DNA of 5,658 nt, from NCBI GenBank assembly GCA_030695285.1, contig JAUYTF010000360.1, forward strand, positions 1-5,658. The letters are read 5' to 3'. Below, piece after piece: positions 1 through 5,605 of the stretch (positions are counted from its first letter, which is position 1; every line of letters begins with the position of its first letter). The stretch comes from Eubacteriales bacterium (GTDB lineage: Bacteria; Bacillota; Clostridia; Christensenellales; CAG-138). The position numbers and the translations under genes were made by a program. The notes beneath the pieces are model-generated. The model saw nothing but the letters and a program-made list of their open reading frames with translations, searched no databases and was not told the origin of the DNA.

Positions 1-218
1 ATGAGGCAGTCGGGCGCATTGCAAGGCTGCAGTGCAAGACCGCCTGCGTCGGCTGCAAGAGATGCGAGAAAGCGTGTCCCACCGAGTCCATTAGGGTGGT
101 CAATGGCGTCGCAGTCATCGACGAAAACACCTGTACGCGCTGTGGCGCTTGCATCCCCGTCTGCCCGATGCACTGTATCGTCAACTTCTATGAGCGGGAC
201 AATCAAGACAGAGCCTAG
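1..218 (+). CDS. rnfB: Rnf complex ferredoxin-type subunit RnfB, C-terminal part (5' end outside window)
   Basis: This is the end of a reading frame entered at base 3 and stopped by TAG at 216-218. About 71 residues are visible. They carry two ferredoxin-type cluster motifs: CVGCKRCEKACP (CxxCxxCxxxCP), then CTRCGACIPVCP followed by MHCIV. This paired [4Fe-4S] arrangement is typical of the C-terminal ferredoxin domain of RnfB, the electron-entry subunit of the membrane Rnf complex (ferredoxin:NAD+ oxidoreductase, H+ or Na+ pumping). In clostridial rnfCDGEAB operons rnfB is the last gene. The terminator 60 bases after this stop fits that position. A longer open frame, 1-441, overlaps it in another phase but has no family-like content. 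The two-cluster domain is seen directly; RnfB rather than another 2[4Fe-4S] protein is inferred, because the N-terminal part is missing. Confidence 0.75.
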   Translation, partial: EAVGRIARLQCKTACVGCKRCEKACPTESIRVVNGVAVIDENTCTRCGACIPVCPMHCIVNFYERDNQDRA

Positions 219-278
219 GTTTACCGGCGGCTCAGCAGGAGATGCGCAGTTTATCACACAAAAAGCGTTTGCGCGCAT

Positions 279-306
279 AAAAAATCCGCCGTTTGGCGGA
301 TTTTTT
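279..306. terminator. Bidirectional intrinsic terminator between rnfB and the phosphoesterase gene
   Basis: AAAAAATCCGCC and GGCGGATTTTTT form a perfect 12-bp inverted repeat around the loop GTTT. The stem has a GC-rich core (TCCGCC/GGCGGA) and an A6 tract on one side and a T6 tract on the other, so it can end transcription on both strands. It lies 60 bases after the rnfB stop and 31 bases beyond the stop of the convergent phosphoesterase gene, and should serve both. Confidence 0.9.
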
Positions 307-337
307 GATAGACTGCATTTGAGGATAACGAACGACG

Positions 338-1645
338 CTAGAGACCGTTCGGGCTGTTTTGATCCGGTGCTTCCGCTTCCTCGTCAAACTCCCCGTTTGG
401 CACGAACTCGACGGGGTTTAACCTGCGTTTCTTTGCTTTGACTGCGAGAATCACGATTGTTACGATCAGCGTGGCAAACAGGATGAGTATGCTGACTCCG
501 ACCTTCACGGCGTTGTAGATGCCCGTGGTGGTGCTGAAATAATAGCGCAAAAATCCAAAGCTTGCGGGCGTGTTGTAGTCGCTGTAGCGCACATGGAGCG
601 TTTCATAATCCCGCACGTTGTGCTCCGAAAAGCGGAAGAGCCGCACGCCGCGGACATCCTGCGCGCCATAGCTCGTATAGGTGCTGCCCGGCGCGTTGGC
701 GATGTCGATGCCCTCCACGCTGCCGATGAATGAGTTGATGTGGTCGTGTCCGTTCACAGTGAGAAACACATCCCCGTTGGCGAGAAACGCGTCAAACAAG
801 CCGTAGTTTTCGCTGGAGGGGCAGGGGGCCTCGTTGATCTCCCCGGCAAAGACTGTTTCCTCATTCGGCACGTAATATTTTCCTTTGCCGACGCCAACGC
901 CTTTGAGCGCGCCCTTTGTCCCCTTGGGAACCTGCGTCAGCAGCTCATAGACCTCCGGCACGGGGATATGGCAAAACGCTACCGAAGGCAGAGCTTGCCC
1001 GTCGTTTTCCGACTTGAAAGATGCGCTCTGCTCGTTATACCAGGCGACCTGCTCGGCCGAGACGGTGTCATAATCGCCGTTTGTCAGATAGGAGCCGGAG
1101 TCGAAGAAATACAGCACCATTCCATTTTGGCCGCTTTCCTCCGGATAGACTGGCAACGCAAATGCGCCGTCTTTCGTGGAGTTGCTGCCATAGGAGACCG
1201 CGATACAGTTATCGTAGCTTTCGTAAATCTTCACCTGCTCCTTGATCGAGAGCGGCGCTTCGTAATCATGATTGCCGAAGACTACAACAAACGGGATTCC
1301 GCTCTCGGCGATGGGTGCGAGCAGCGTGCGCAGTGCGTCTTGGGTGTTCTTCGCGCCGTTGCCGAGGCGCAGCACCGGGCTGGAACCCTCCAGCTGATCG
1401 CCAAGCAGCACGATCAGGTCTGCGGGATAGTCGCGCATGACCTGCGTTGCGCCGCTGATGACGAGCGCTGTTGTAAACTGCGTTTCCTGTAGATCCGCGA
1501 GGATGAGCACGGTAAGCGTGCCGTCCGCGCCAAAGTACAGGCCAGCAGGCGAATTCTCTTCGGCATGCGCAGCACCCGTGACGGGCAGCAGGCAGACGCC
1601 GAGCATCAGAATCAGGGCAGCAAAGCCGATCAAACGTTTTTTCAT
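338..1645 (-). CDS. Secreted, membrane-anchored calcineurin-like metallophosphoesterase
   Basis: A protein of 435 residues. Residues 1-28 form a signal peptide (MKKR, a hydrophobic core, then a likely cut near AHA-EE). The metallophosphoesterase motifs follow in order: D51-L-Q53 after a beta strand, GDxxxG at 82-87, GNHD at 124-127, H226 in FCHIPVPE, and GHDH at 299-302. These are the dimetal ligands of the calcineurin-like superfamily (PF00149), which hydrolyses phosphomono- or diesters; the substrate cannot be read from the sequence. Residues about 382-404 form one transmembrane helix followed by KAKKRR and an acidic tail. The catalytic domain should therefore lie outside the cell, anchored by its C terminus. 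Motif I has Gln where His is usual. The start is fixed by an in-frame TAA one codon upstream of ATG 1645 and by the signal peptide. There is no Shine-Dalgarno sequence, and a promoter ends 6 bases before the ATG. Confidence 0.88.
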   Translation of the reverse strand: MKKRLIGFAALILMLGVCLLPVTGAAHAEENSPAGLYFGADGTLTVLILADLQETQFTTALVISGATQVMRDYPADLIVLLGDQLEGSSPVLRLGNGAKNTQDALRTLLAPIAESGIPFVVVFGNHDYEAPLSIKEQVKIYESYDNCIAVSYGSNSTKDGAFALPVYPEESGQNGMVLYFFDSGSYLTNGDYDTVSAEQVAWYNEQSASFKSENDGQALPSVAFCHIPVPEVYELLTQVPKGTKGALKGVGVGKGKYYVPNEETVFAGEINEAPCPSSENYGLFDAFLANGDVFLTVNGHDHINSFIGSVEGIDIANAPGSTYTSYGAQDVRGVRLFRFSEHNVRDYETLHVRYSDYNTPASFGFLRYYFSTTTGIYNAVKVGVSILILFATLIVTIVILAVKAKKRRLNPVEFVPNGEFDEEAEAPDQNSPNGL

Positions 1646-1651
1646 CTGTTA

Positions 1652-1680
1652 AGCGTACGGCATAGGCCGAGGTCTGTCAA
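1652..1680 (-). promoter_or_regulatory. Candidate sigma-A promoter giving a leaderless phosphoesterase mRNA
   Basis: Read on the minus strand: a perfect -35 TTGACA (1675-1680), a 17-base spacer, a -10 TACGCT (1652-1657, keeping the key T1, A2 and T6), six bases (TAACAG), then the ATG at 1645. A start 6-7 bases after the -10 falls on or next to the A of the ATG. The gene also lacks a ribosome binding site, so both observations point to leaderless transcription. The -10 matches consensus at only 3 of 6 positions, which limits confidence. Confidence 0.5.
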
Positions 1681-1765
1681 GGACAGCGATTCTTCTGTTT
1701 GCAAAAATTCGATCTTTCGCCGCTTTTCGAGGAATCAAAAGCGCCGTCCTGCGCTCTCTTGACAT

Positions 1766-1798
1766 ACGCGGAGCGTTTTGCGTAGCAAAGCGACGCGT
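1766..1798. repeat. Intergenic inverted repeat (strong hairpin) without T-tract
   Basis: The inner stem CGTTTTGC (1774-1781) pairs with GCAAAGCG (1785-1792) around a GTA loop, with one G-T pair. A small internal loop separates it from an outer stem ACGCG (1766-1770) / CGCGT (1794-1798). No run of T follows on either strand beyond TTT, so it is not a standard terminator. It lies between the two divergently transcribed genes, inside the long leader that the upstream leftward promoter would make. It could be an RNA leader structure, a protein site or one copy of a dispersed repeat; one copy in this window cannot decide. Confidence 0.5.
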
Positions 1799-1831
1799 TT
1801 CCAGGAGAATCGGGCGGTTATTCGTGTAATC

Positions 1832-1860
1832 ATTGTATTTTTCGTCGCGATTTTGTACAA
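1832..1860 (-). promoter_or_regulatory. Leftward half of the symmetric divergent promoter
   Basis: On the minus strand, -35 TTGTAC (1855-1860) and -10 TACAAT (1832-1837) are 17 bases apart and sit almost exactly on top of the rightward promoter: each -10 overlaps the -35 of the other strand. A start near 1825 would give a leader of about 180 bases before the phosphoesterase ATG, containing the 1766-1798 hairpin. It may be a second promoter for the phosphoesterase, or a by-product of sequence symmetry. Confidence 0.5.
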
Positions 1861-1861
1861 T
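1833..1861 (+). promoter_or_regulatory. Sigma-A promoter of the DivPAP-SRAP genes, rightward half of a symmetric divergent promoter
   Basis: The -35 TTGTAT (1833-1838) and -10 TACAAT (1856-1861) are separated by exactly 17 bases. A start near 1868 gives a leader of about 56 bases before ATG 1924. This also excludes the in-frame TTG at 1864 as a start codon, since it would lie upstream of the transcript. The promoter probably drives both the DivPAP gene and the SRAP gene 22 bases after it. Confidence 0.65.
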
Positions 1862-1923
1862 AATTGAGCCGCGGGCGCAACGTGATTCCTGCGTATCGAC
1901 AGAAGGAATGTGAAGTAAGCAAA

Positions 1924-2376
1924 ATGGATTATGCAAAAGAGATCCTAGGGAATAAGATACTGATTGCGGCGCTGATCGGCTGGGCAATTGCGCAGCTGGC
2001 AAAAGCGATCCTGTACACCATCGTCAACCGCGAGTTCAAGTTCGAGCGGCTCGTTGGTAGCGGCGGCATGCCTAGCTCGCATGCGGCAACGGTATGCGCG
2101 ATGACCACTGCGGTTGCCATGCAGTTCGGGCTTGCTTCGTTTGAGTTTGCGATCTCGTTCGTACTCTCATCCTTGGTGCTGCACGATGCGCGCGGCGTCC
2201 GCCAGGAGGCGGGGAAGCAGGCTGTGACCATCACGGCCATCATCGATCATCTGATCAAGGAAGGCACGATCATCGAGCTACCGGAGTGGGAGCTCAAGGA
2301 ACTTATCGGCCACACACCGCTGCAGGTGCTCATCGGTTCCATCGTTGGCATCGGTGTCGGTCTCTGGTTTGGCTAA
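1924..2376 (+). CDS. Divergent PAP2 family (DivPAP/DUF212, YuiD-like) membrane protein
   Basis: A protein of 150 residues, the normal length for this small membrane family, which is distantly related to PAP2 acid phosphatases and vanadium haloperoxidases. The hallmarks are visible: an N-terminal hydrophobic segment (about 10-34), GSGGMPSSHAAT at 46-57, a hydrophobic helix (about 70-87) running into LHDARGVRQEAGKQA (86-100), and ELIGHTPLQVLIGSIVGI (126-143) as the last membrane helix. The SSH and HDA..VR positions correspond to the phosphatase-like motifs. The substrate is unknown; a lipid or isoprenoid phosphate is only an analogy with PAP2 enzymes. The start at ATG 1924 fits the family N terminus and lies inside the predicted transcript. 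The Shine-Dalgarno is weak: GAAG at 1912-1915, or AAGGA at 1903-1907, which is rather far away. The downstream SRAP gene follows after 22 bases and is probably co-transcribed. Confidence 0.88.
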   Translation: MDYAKEILGNKILIAALIGWAIAQLAKAILYTIVNREFKFERLVGSGGMPSSHAATVCAMTTAVAMQFGLASFEFAISFVLSSLVLHDARGVRQEAGKQAVTITAIIDHLIKEGTIIELPEWELKELIGHTPLQVLIGSIVGIGVGLWFG

Positions 2377-2382
2377 ACGCGG

Positions 2383-2389
2383 AAAGGAG
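2383..2389 (+). promoter_or_regulatory. Ribosome binding site of the SRAP gene
   Basis: AAAGGAG ends 9 bases before ATG 2399. It fixes the start over the longer in-frame opening from 2345, which would run through the end of the DivPAP gene. It also yields the required N terminus Met-Cys. Confidence 0.85.
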
Positions 2390-2398
2390 CGTGCTACC

Positions 2399-3001
2399 AT
2401 GTGTGGGCGGTTCTATACAGATTTTGACGATGCACAGTATCGCGAAATGCTGGCGATGCTCTACATCAAAAGCGAGCGGGACGCGAGTCTACTGATGCTC
2501 AAGAACGGCGAAGTGTTTCCGACCGACCGCGTCGCTGCACTGGATGCGCGCGGCTCTCGTGTGATGCGCTGGGGGTTTGCGCGCTTTGACGGCAAGGGGA
2601 AGGTGATCAACGCCAGAAGCGAAACCGCGCTGGAGAAGAGCATGTTCCGCGCGCCGATGATGACCGACGCTGCTCTACCGCATACCGGACGCTGCCTGAT
2701 TCCCGCGAGCGGATATTTCGAGTGGGAAACACGCGAGAAACAGAAGATCAAATACAAACTGCGCCCCGCGCGGGAGGGACTGTTCACCTTTGCGGGGCTT
2801 TACCGTTCCGAAGCGGAAACGGATACGCCTGTGTTCGTTATCCTCACTGCGTCGGCTAGCGGCGGGATTTCGTTCATTCATGAGCGCATGCCGCTGATAC
2901 TCTCGCCGGAGCAGCGGGAAGCGTGGCTCAACGACGCAAACCGCGCGGCAATGCTGCTGCAGGAGGGCGCACAGGACATCCTCTACGAACCTGCGATCTA
3001 G
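2399..3001 (+). CDS. SRAP domain protein (YedK/HMCES family), abasic-site DNA-protein crosslink sensor
   Basis: A protein of 200 residues that is essentially one SRAP domain. It begins MCGRFY, so Cys2 becomes the N-terminal catalytic residue once Met is removed. In YedK and HMCES that Cys forms a thiazolidine link with the ring-opened abasic site in single-stranded DNA, protecting it during replication. The other conserved residues are present: N71-A-R73-S-E75 (NARSET), RCLIPASGYFEWE (98-110, with active-site E108) and H161 in IHERMP. All catalytic positions are intact, so it should be active. It acts in the cytoplasm on damaged DNA. It lies 22 bases after the DivPAP gene with its own strong ribosome binding site, so the two are probably one transcript. 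I see no clear LexA box and no obvious terminator after it. Confidence 0.93.
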   Translation: MCGRFYTDFDDAQYREMLAMLYIKSERDASLLMLKNGEVFPTDRVAALDARGSRVMRWGFARFDGKGKVINARSETALEKSMFRAPMMTDAALPHTGRCLIPASGYFEWETREKQKIKYKLRPAREGLFTFAGLYRSEAETDTPVFVILTASASGGISFIHERMPLILSPEQREAWLNDANRAAMLLQEGAQDILYEPAI

Positions 3002-3077
3002 CAAGCACCCGAACAAAGCCACGATCTGTGAACAGACAAATCCTGACAAGAAAAGACAGGACGTAAAAGCCGTGGTT

Positions 3078-3086
3078 TGATACGAT
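3078..3086 (+). promoter_or_regulatory. Candidate extended -10 promoter of the AraC-GyrI gene
   Basis: TGATACGAT matches the extended -10 pattern TGnTAnnnT, with the -10 hexamer TACGAT at 3081-3086. No good -35 lies 16-18 bases upstream, which extended -10 promoters can tolerate. A start near 3093 gives a leader of about 46 bases. The upstream part of the 137-base gap also holds a short palindrome, TCTGTGAACAGA (3025-3036), and an inverted repeat TCCTG/CAGGA (3041-3061) that could be regulator sites. Confidence 0.4.
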
Positions 3087-3138
3087 ATCCCGCATAAGGG
3101 AGTCAGGCAGAAAACGAATCAAGCAAAGGGAGAACCGC

Positions 3139-3981
3139 ATGGAACTAGTCGAGAGCCTCAATGCCGCGCTACAATACCTGGAAAAGCACCTGCTGGACGA
3201 AACGGATAGCGCTAAGGCCGCGCGGCATGTCGGCCTCTCGCGCTTTTATCTGGAGCGGACGTTCGCTGCGTTGACGGGTATGAGCGTGAGCGAGTATATC
3301 CGCGCGCGCAGGCTCACACTTGCGGCACAGGCGCTGCTTACAGGAGATCAGAAGGTGATCGACCTCGCGCTCAAGTATGGTTACGACACACCTGAGAGTT
3401 TCACCAAAGCGTTCTCGCGCTTCCACGGTGTCACGCCGTCGAGCGTGCGGCGTATGAGCACGTTGCTTCGCTGCCAAAACCCCCATGTTATATCGATCAA
3501 GATGGAGGGTGCGAATATCATGAACTACAAGATTGAACAGATGGATGCGTTTACCGTGGTGGGCGCGGAGCAATCGTTCCAAATGGACACCAGCACGAGG
3601 GAGATCCCGAAATTCTGGGAAGCGTTTTTCCAGCAGGGGCTGCATGAAAAGGTGATCCCGATGTTCGGCATCTGCTTTGACGCGGACGCGAGCGGAAATT
3701 TTCCGTATCTCATCGGCGAAGTACTCAAAGACGGCAAAGAAGTGCCACAGGGGCTCACCACACGTGAGATCCCCGCGCACCAGTGGGCCCGCTTTTCCTG
3801 CATCGGCCCCATGCCGGGCGCGATCCAGAGCATGACAAAGCAGATCTACTCTGAGTGGCTACCGACGAATGGCACCTATGAGGTTGCGCAATACATGGAG
3901 ATCGAAATGTATTCCGAAGGCGACACCACCGCCGCGGACTACTATAGCGAGGTCTGGATTCCGGTCAAGAAGAAAGCATAA
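3139..3981 (+). CDS. AraC-family transcriptional regulator with C-terminal GyrI-like effector-binding domain
   Basis: A protein of 280 residues in two parts. Residues about 8-108 are an AraC/XylS DNA-binding domain with two helix-turn-helix units: SAKAARHVGLSRFYLERTF (24-42), and VIDLALKYGYDTPESFTKAF (73-92) followed by the typical FHGVTPSSVR. After a linker (about 109-127), residues 128-277 form a GyrI-like/SOUL-type small-molecule-binding domain, recognisable from YSEWLPTNGTYE (237-248), the acidic YMEIEMY strand (252-258) and the closing YSEVWIPVKK (269-278). This order, DNA-binding domain first, resembles Rob-type regulators that bind hydrophobic or cationic compounds. GGGAG at 3128-3132 lies six bases before ATG 3139 and supports that start. 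The gene has its own candidate promoter and ends in a strong terminator, so it is probably monocistronic. Target genes and ligand cannot be read from the sequence. An internal start at 3520 may yield the ligand domain alone. Confidence 0.9.
   Translation: MELVESLNAALQYLEKHLLDETDSAKAARHVGLSRFYLERTFAALTGMSVSEYIRARRLTLAAQALLTGDQKVIDLALKYGYDTPESFTKAFSRFHGVTPSSVRRMSTLLRCQNPHVISIKMEGANIMNYKIEQMDAFTVVGAEQSFQMDTSTREIPKFWEAFFQQGLHEKVIPMFGICFDADASGNFPYLIGEVLKDGKEVPQGLTTREIPAHQWARFSCIGPMPGAIQSMTKQIYSEWLPTNGTYEVAQYMEIEMYSEGDTTAADYYSEVWIPVKKKA
3504..3522 (+). promoter_or_regulatory. Internal ribosome binding site and ATG at the AraC/GyrI domain junction
   Basis: GGAGG (3504-3508) is followed after 11 bases by an in-frame ATG (3520-3522), codon 128 of the AraC-GyrI gene. 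Translation from here would give a 153-residue protein starting MNYKIEQMDAF, which is a complete stand-alone GyrI-like domain. The domain boundary falls on this ATG. The spacing is slightly longer than optimal. The site may be functional, or a relic of the fusion of two genes. Confidence 0.45.
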
Positions 3982-3990
3982 TTCGGGACA

Positions 3991-4030
3991 AACAAAAACG
4001 GAACCGTTTGTATGGCGGTTCCGTTTTGTT
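3991..4030. terminator. Bidirectional intrinsic terminator between the AraC-GyrI gene and malQ
   Basis: AAAACGGAACCG (3995-4006) pairs perfectly over 12 bp with CGGTTCCGTTTT (4016-4027) around a 9-base loop. Flanking AAC/GTT extends the stem across a one-base bulge. The T-rich arm on each strand (TTTTGTT rightward, TTTTTGTT leftward) makes it work for both convergent genes. It starts 9 bases after the AraC-GyrI stop and lies 11 bases past the malQ stop. Confidence 0.88.
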
Positions 4031-4041
4031 ATGCCTCGTTT

Positions 4042-5529
4042 TTACGCTCTGCCGTACATCTTCGTCATGACGCTGATCTTCTCGATCAGTTCGTCCGTGA
4101 TTTCACCGGGGAGTAGGCGCCATTTCCAGTTGTTGCCGCCGAGCGTACCGGGGACATTCATCCGCGCCTCTCCGTTGAGGCCGAGGTAATCCTGAATCTG
4201 CGCAATGAACAGGTCAGCCACCGATCCCATGCCGCCGCGCAGCATCCCCCAAACGTATCCTTCCTGTTCATTCAGCCCAAGATAACGCTCAGAAAACGCG
4301 GCATCTTCAGGATCCGCTTCGGAAAACCAGGCAGCCACTGTAGTATTGTCGTGCGTGCCCGCGTAACAGACGCAGTGATGATCGTACGTGTGCGGCAGAT
4401 AGTTGCTCGGCTCTCGCGCATCAAAGGCAAACTGCAGCACCTTCATGCCCGGGAAGCCGCTGCCATCGAGCAGCTGGCGCACCTCTTCGGTGAGGAAGCC
4501 TAAATCCTCGGCGATGATTTCAAACGCGGGAAACTCCGCTTTTAGTAGATCGACAAAGTCTTCGCCGGGGCCTTTGACCCACGCGCCGTCCCGCGCGGTT
4601 TCGGCGTTTGCGTCGACACTCCAGTAGGACGACAGCCCGCGAAAATGATCGATGCGTACGCTGTCAAAAAGGGTGCTTGCCGAGCGTATGCGGCGCATCC
4701 ACCAGGCGTAGCCCGTCCGTTTCATGTAATCCCAGTCATAGATCGGGTTACCCCAGAGCTGGCCGTCTGCCGAGAAATAGTCCGGCGGGACGCCTGCTAC
4801 GCAGCGCGGGCGGCGCTCCTCGTCGAGCTGAAACTCCTCGGGTGCACTCCAAACATCTGCCGAGTCGAGCGGAACGTAGATCGGCAGATCGCCGACGATC
4901 TTGATGCCGCGCCCGTTGGCGTAGCTGCGTAGGCTGGTCCACTGCTGATAGAACAGGTGTTGCACAAACTGATAAAAATGGATACTATCGCCCAGCCGCT
5001 CTCGCGCGGTCTGCAAAGCCGCCGCCTCGCGCATGCGCACCGCATACGGCCAGTTTTCCCATGCGACGCCGCCGTTTTCATCCTTGAGCGCCATAAACAG
5101 CGCATAATCATCGAGCCAGTCCGCGTTTTCCGCGGCAAAGCGTTCAAGCGCCTGCATGCGCTCCCCGTTTTCCTTCGCGCGCGAAAACGCCGCCAGCAGG
5201 ACGGGAAAGCGCCGTACAAATATCGTGCCATAGTCTACCTGCCGTTGGGTGTCACTCCATTGAGTCGACGCAATCCAGCCGCGATCGAGCAGCCCTTCGT
5301 CGGCAAGCCGGTCGAGGTCAACGAAATACGGATTCCCCGCGAACGCGGAAAACGACTGATACGGAGAGTCGCCATAGCTCGTTGGGCCTAGCGGCAGCAC
5401 CTGCCAGTAGCGCTGGCCTGCGCGCGCGAGCTGATCGACAAAATCATACGCAGCCTGCCCGAACGTGCCGATGCCGAAGGGGGAGGGCAACGATGTAATA
5501 TGCATGAGAATGCCTGAAGAACGTTTCAT
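4042..5529 (-). CDS. malQ: 4-alpha-glucanotransferase (amylomaltase, GH77)
   Basis: A protein of 495 residues, the usual length of the compact bacterial amylomaltases without N-terminal extension. It transfers alpha-1,4-glucan segments between maltodextrins, releasing glucose, in cytoplasmic maltodextrin or glycogen metabolism (EC 2.4.1.25). The family signature runs throughout: RSSGILMHITSLPSPFGIG at the N terminus, YWQVLPLGPTSYGDSPYQS (41-59), GDLPIYVPLDSADVW (213-227), the GVPPDYFSADGQLWGNP loop (246-262), VRIDHFRG with nucleophile D294, AEDLG with acid/base E341, and AGTHDNTT with the stabilising D394. All three catalytic residues are present. The start at ATG 5529 gives the family N terminus. 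The Shine-Dalgarno is weak (GGTG, seven bases upstream). A promoter with a perfect TATAAT lies just upstream, and the gene ends at the terminator shared with the convergent AraC-GyrI gene. Confidence 0.97.
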   Translation of the reverse strand: MKRSSGILMHITSLPSPFGIGTFGQAAYDFVDQLARAGQRYWQVLPLGPTSYGDSPYQSFSAFAGNPYFVDLDRLADEGLLDRGWIASTQWSDTQRQVDYGTIFVRRFPVLLAAFSRAKENGERMQALERFAAENADWLDDYALFMALKDENGGVAWENWPYAVRMREAAALQTARERLGDSIHFYQFVQHLFYQQWTSLRSYANGRGIKIVGDLPIYVPLDSADVWSAPEEFQLDEERRPRCVAGVPPDYFSADGQLWGNPIYDWDYMKRTGYAWWMRRIRSASTLFDSVRIDHFRGLSSYWSVDANAETARDGAWVKGPGEDFVDLLKAEFPAFEIIAEDLGFLTEEVRQLLDGSGFPGMKVLQFAFDAREPSNYLPHTYDHHCVCYAGTHDNTTVAAWFSEADPEDAAFSERYLGLNEQEGYVWGMLRGGMGSVADLFIAQIQDYLGLNGEARMNVPGTLGGNNWKWRLLPGEITDELIEKISVMTKMYGRA

Positions 5530-5561
5530 AACATTGCACCGATTCGAACAAATTTCGTTTC

Positions 5562-5589
5562 ATTATATCGCGTTTCGCCACAAGCGCAA
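5562..5589 (-). promoter_or_regulatory. malQ: Sigma-A promoter of malQ
   Basis: On the minus strand, a perfect -10 TATAAT (5562-5567) is preceded by a 16-base spacer and a partial -35 TTGCGC (5584-5589). A start near 5555 gives a leader of about 26 bases. An inverted repeat, GCGCA (5584-5588) and TGCGC (5597-5601) with an A-rich 8-base loop, covers the -35 and could be a regulator site. Confidence 0.6.
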
Positions 5590-5605
5590 CAAAAAATGCG
5601 CAAGA

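Noticed and set aside
1..441. Open rightward frame of 146 codons starting with ATG at base 1
   Set aside because: It overlaps the rnfB end in a different phase, runs through the terminator hairpin, and its translation is low-complexity Arg/Ser/Pro. The frame from base 3 has two ferredoxin cluster motifs.
740..1492. 250-codon open frame antisense to the phosphoesterase
   Set aside because: It lies wholly inside a gene with clear family motifs, has no ribosome binding site or family features, and is a typical mirror frame in GC-rich sequence.
1759..1788. Rightward TTGACA with TAGCAA 18 bases on as a second promoter for the DivPAP gene
   Set aside because: The -35 is perfect, but the -10 lacks the final T and falls within the hairpin. 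The promoter at 1833-1861 is better and closer.
1864..1923. Upstream TTG start extending the DivPAP protein by 20 residues
   Set aside because: The TTG lies before the predicted transcription start, the added residues do not look like the family N terminus, and there is no ribosome binding site for it.
1649..2002. Leftward 117-codon open frame across the intergenic region
   Set aside because: It starts inside the DivPAP gene, upstream of any promoter, and has no recognisable domain. It ends just before the phosphoesterase start, by chance.
3009..3014. CGAACA after the SRAP gene as half of a LexA box
   Set aside because: There is no matching GTTCG half-site at the proper distance, so SOS control cannot be claimed.
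3169..3780. 203-codon open frame antisense to the AraC-GyrI gene
   Set aside because: It is fully antisense to a well-supported two-domain regulator, with an Arg/His-rich composition typical of shadow frames.
4957..5391. 144-codon open frame antisense to malQ
   Set aside because: It lies inside malQ, whose GH77 motifs are complete; there is no ribosome binding site and no domain.
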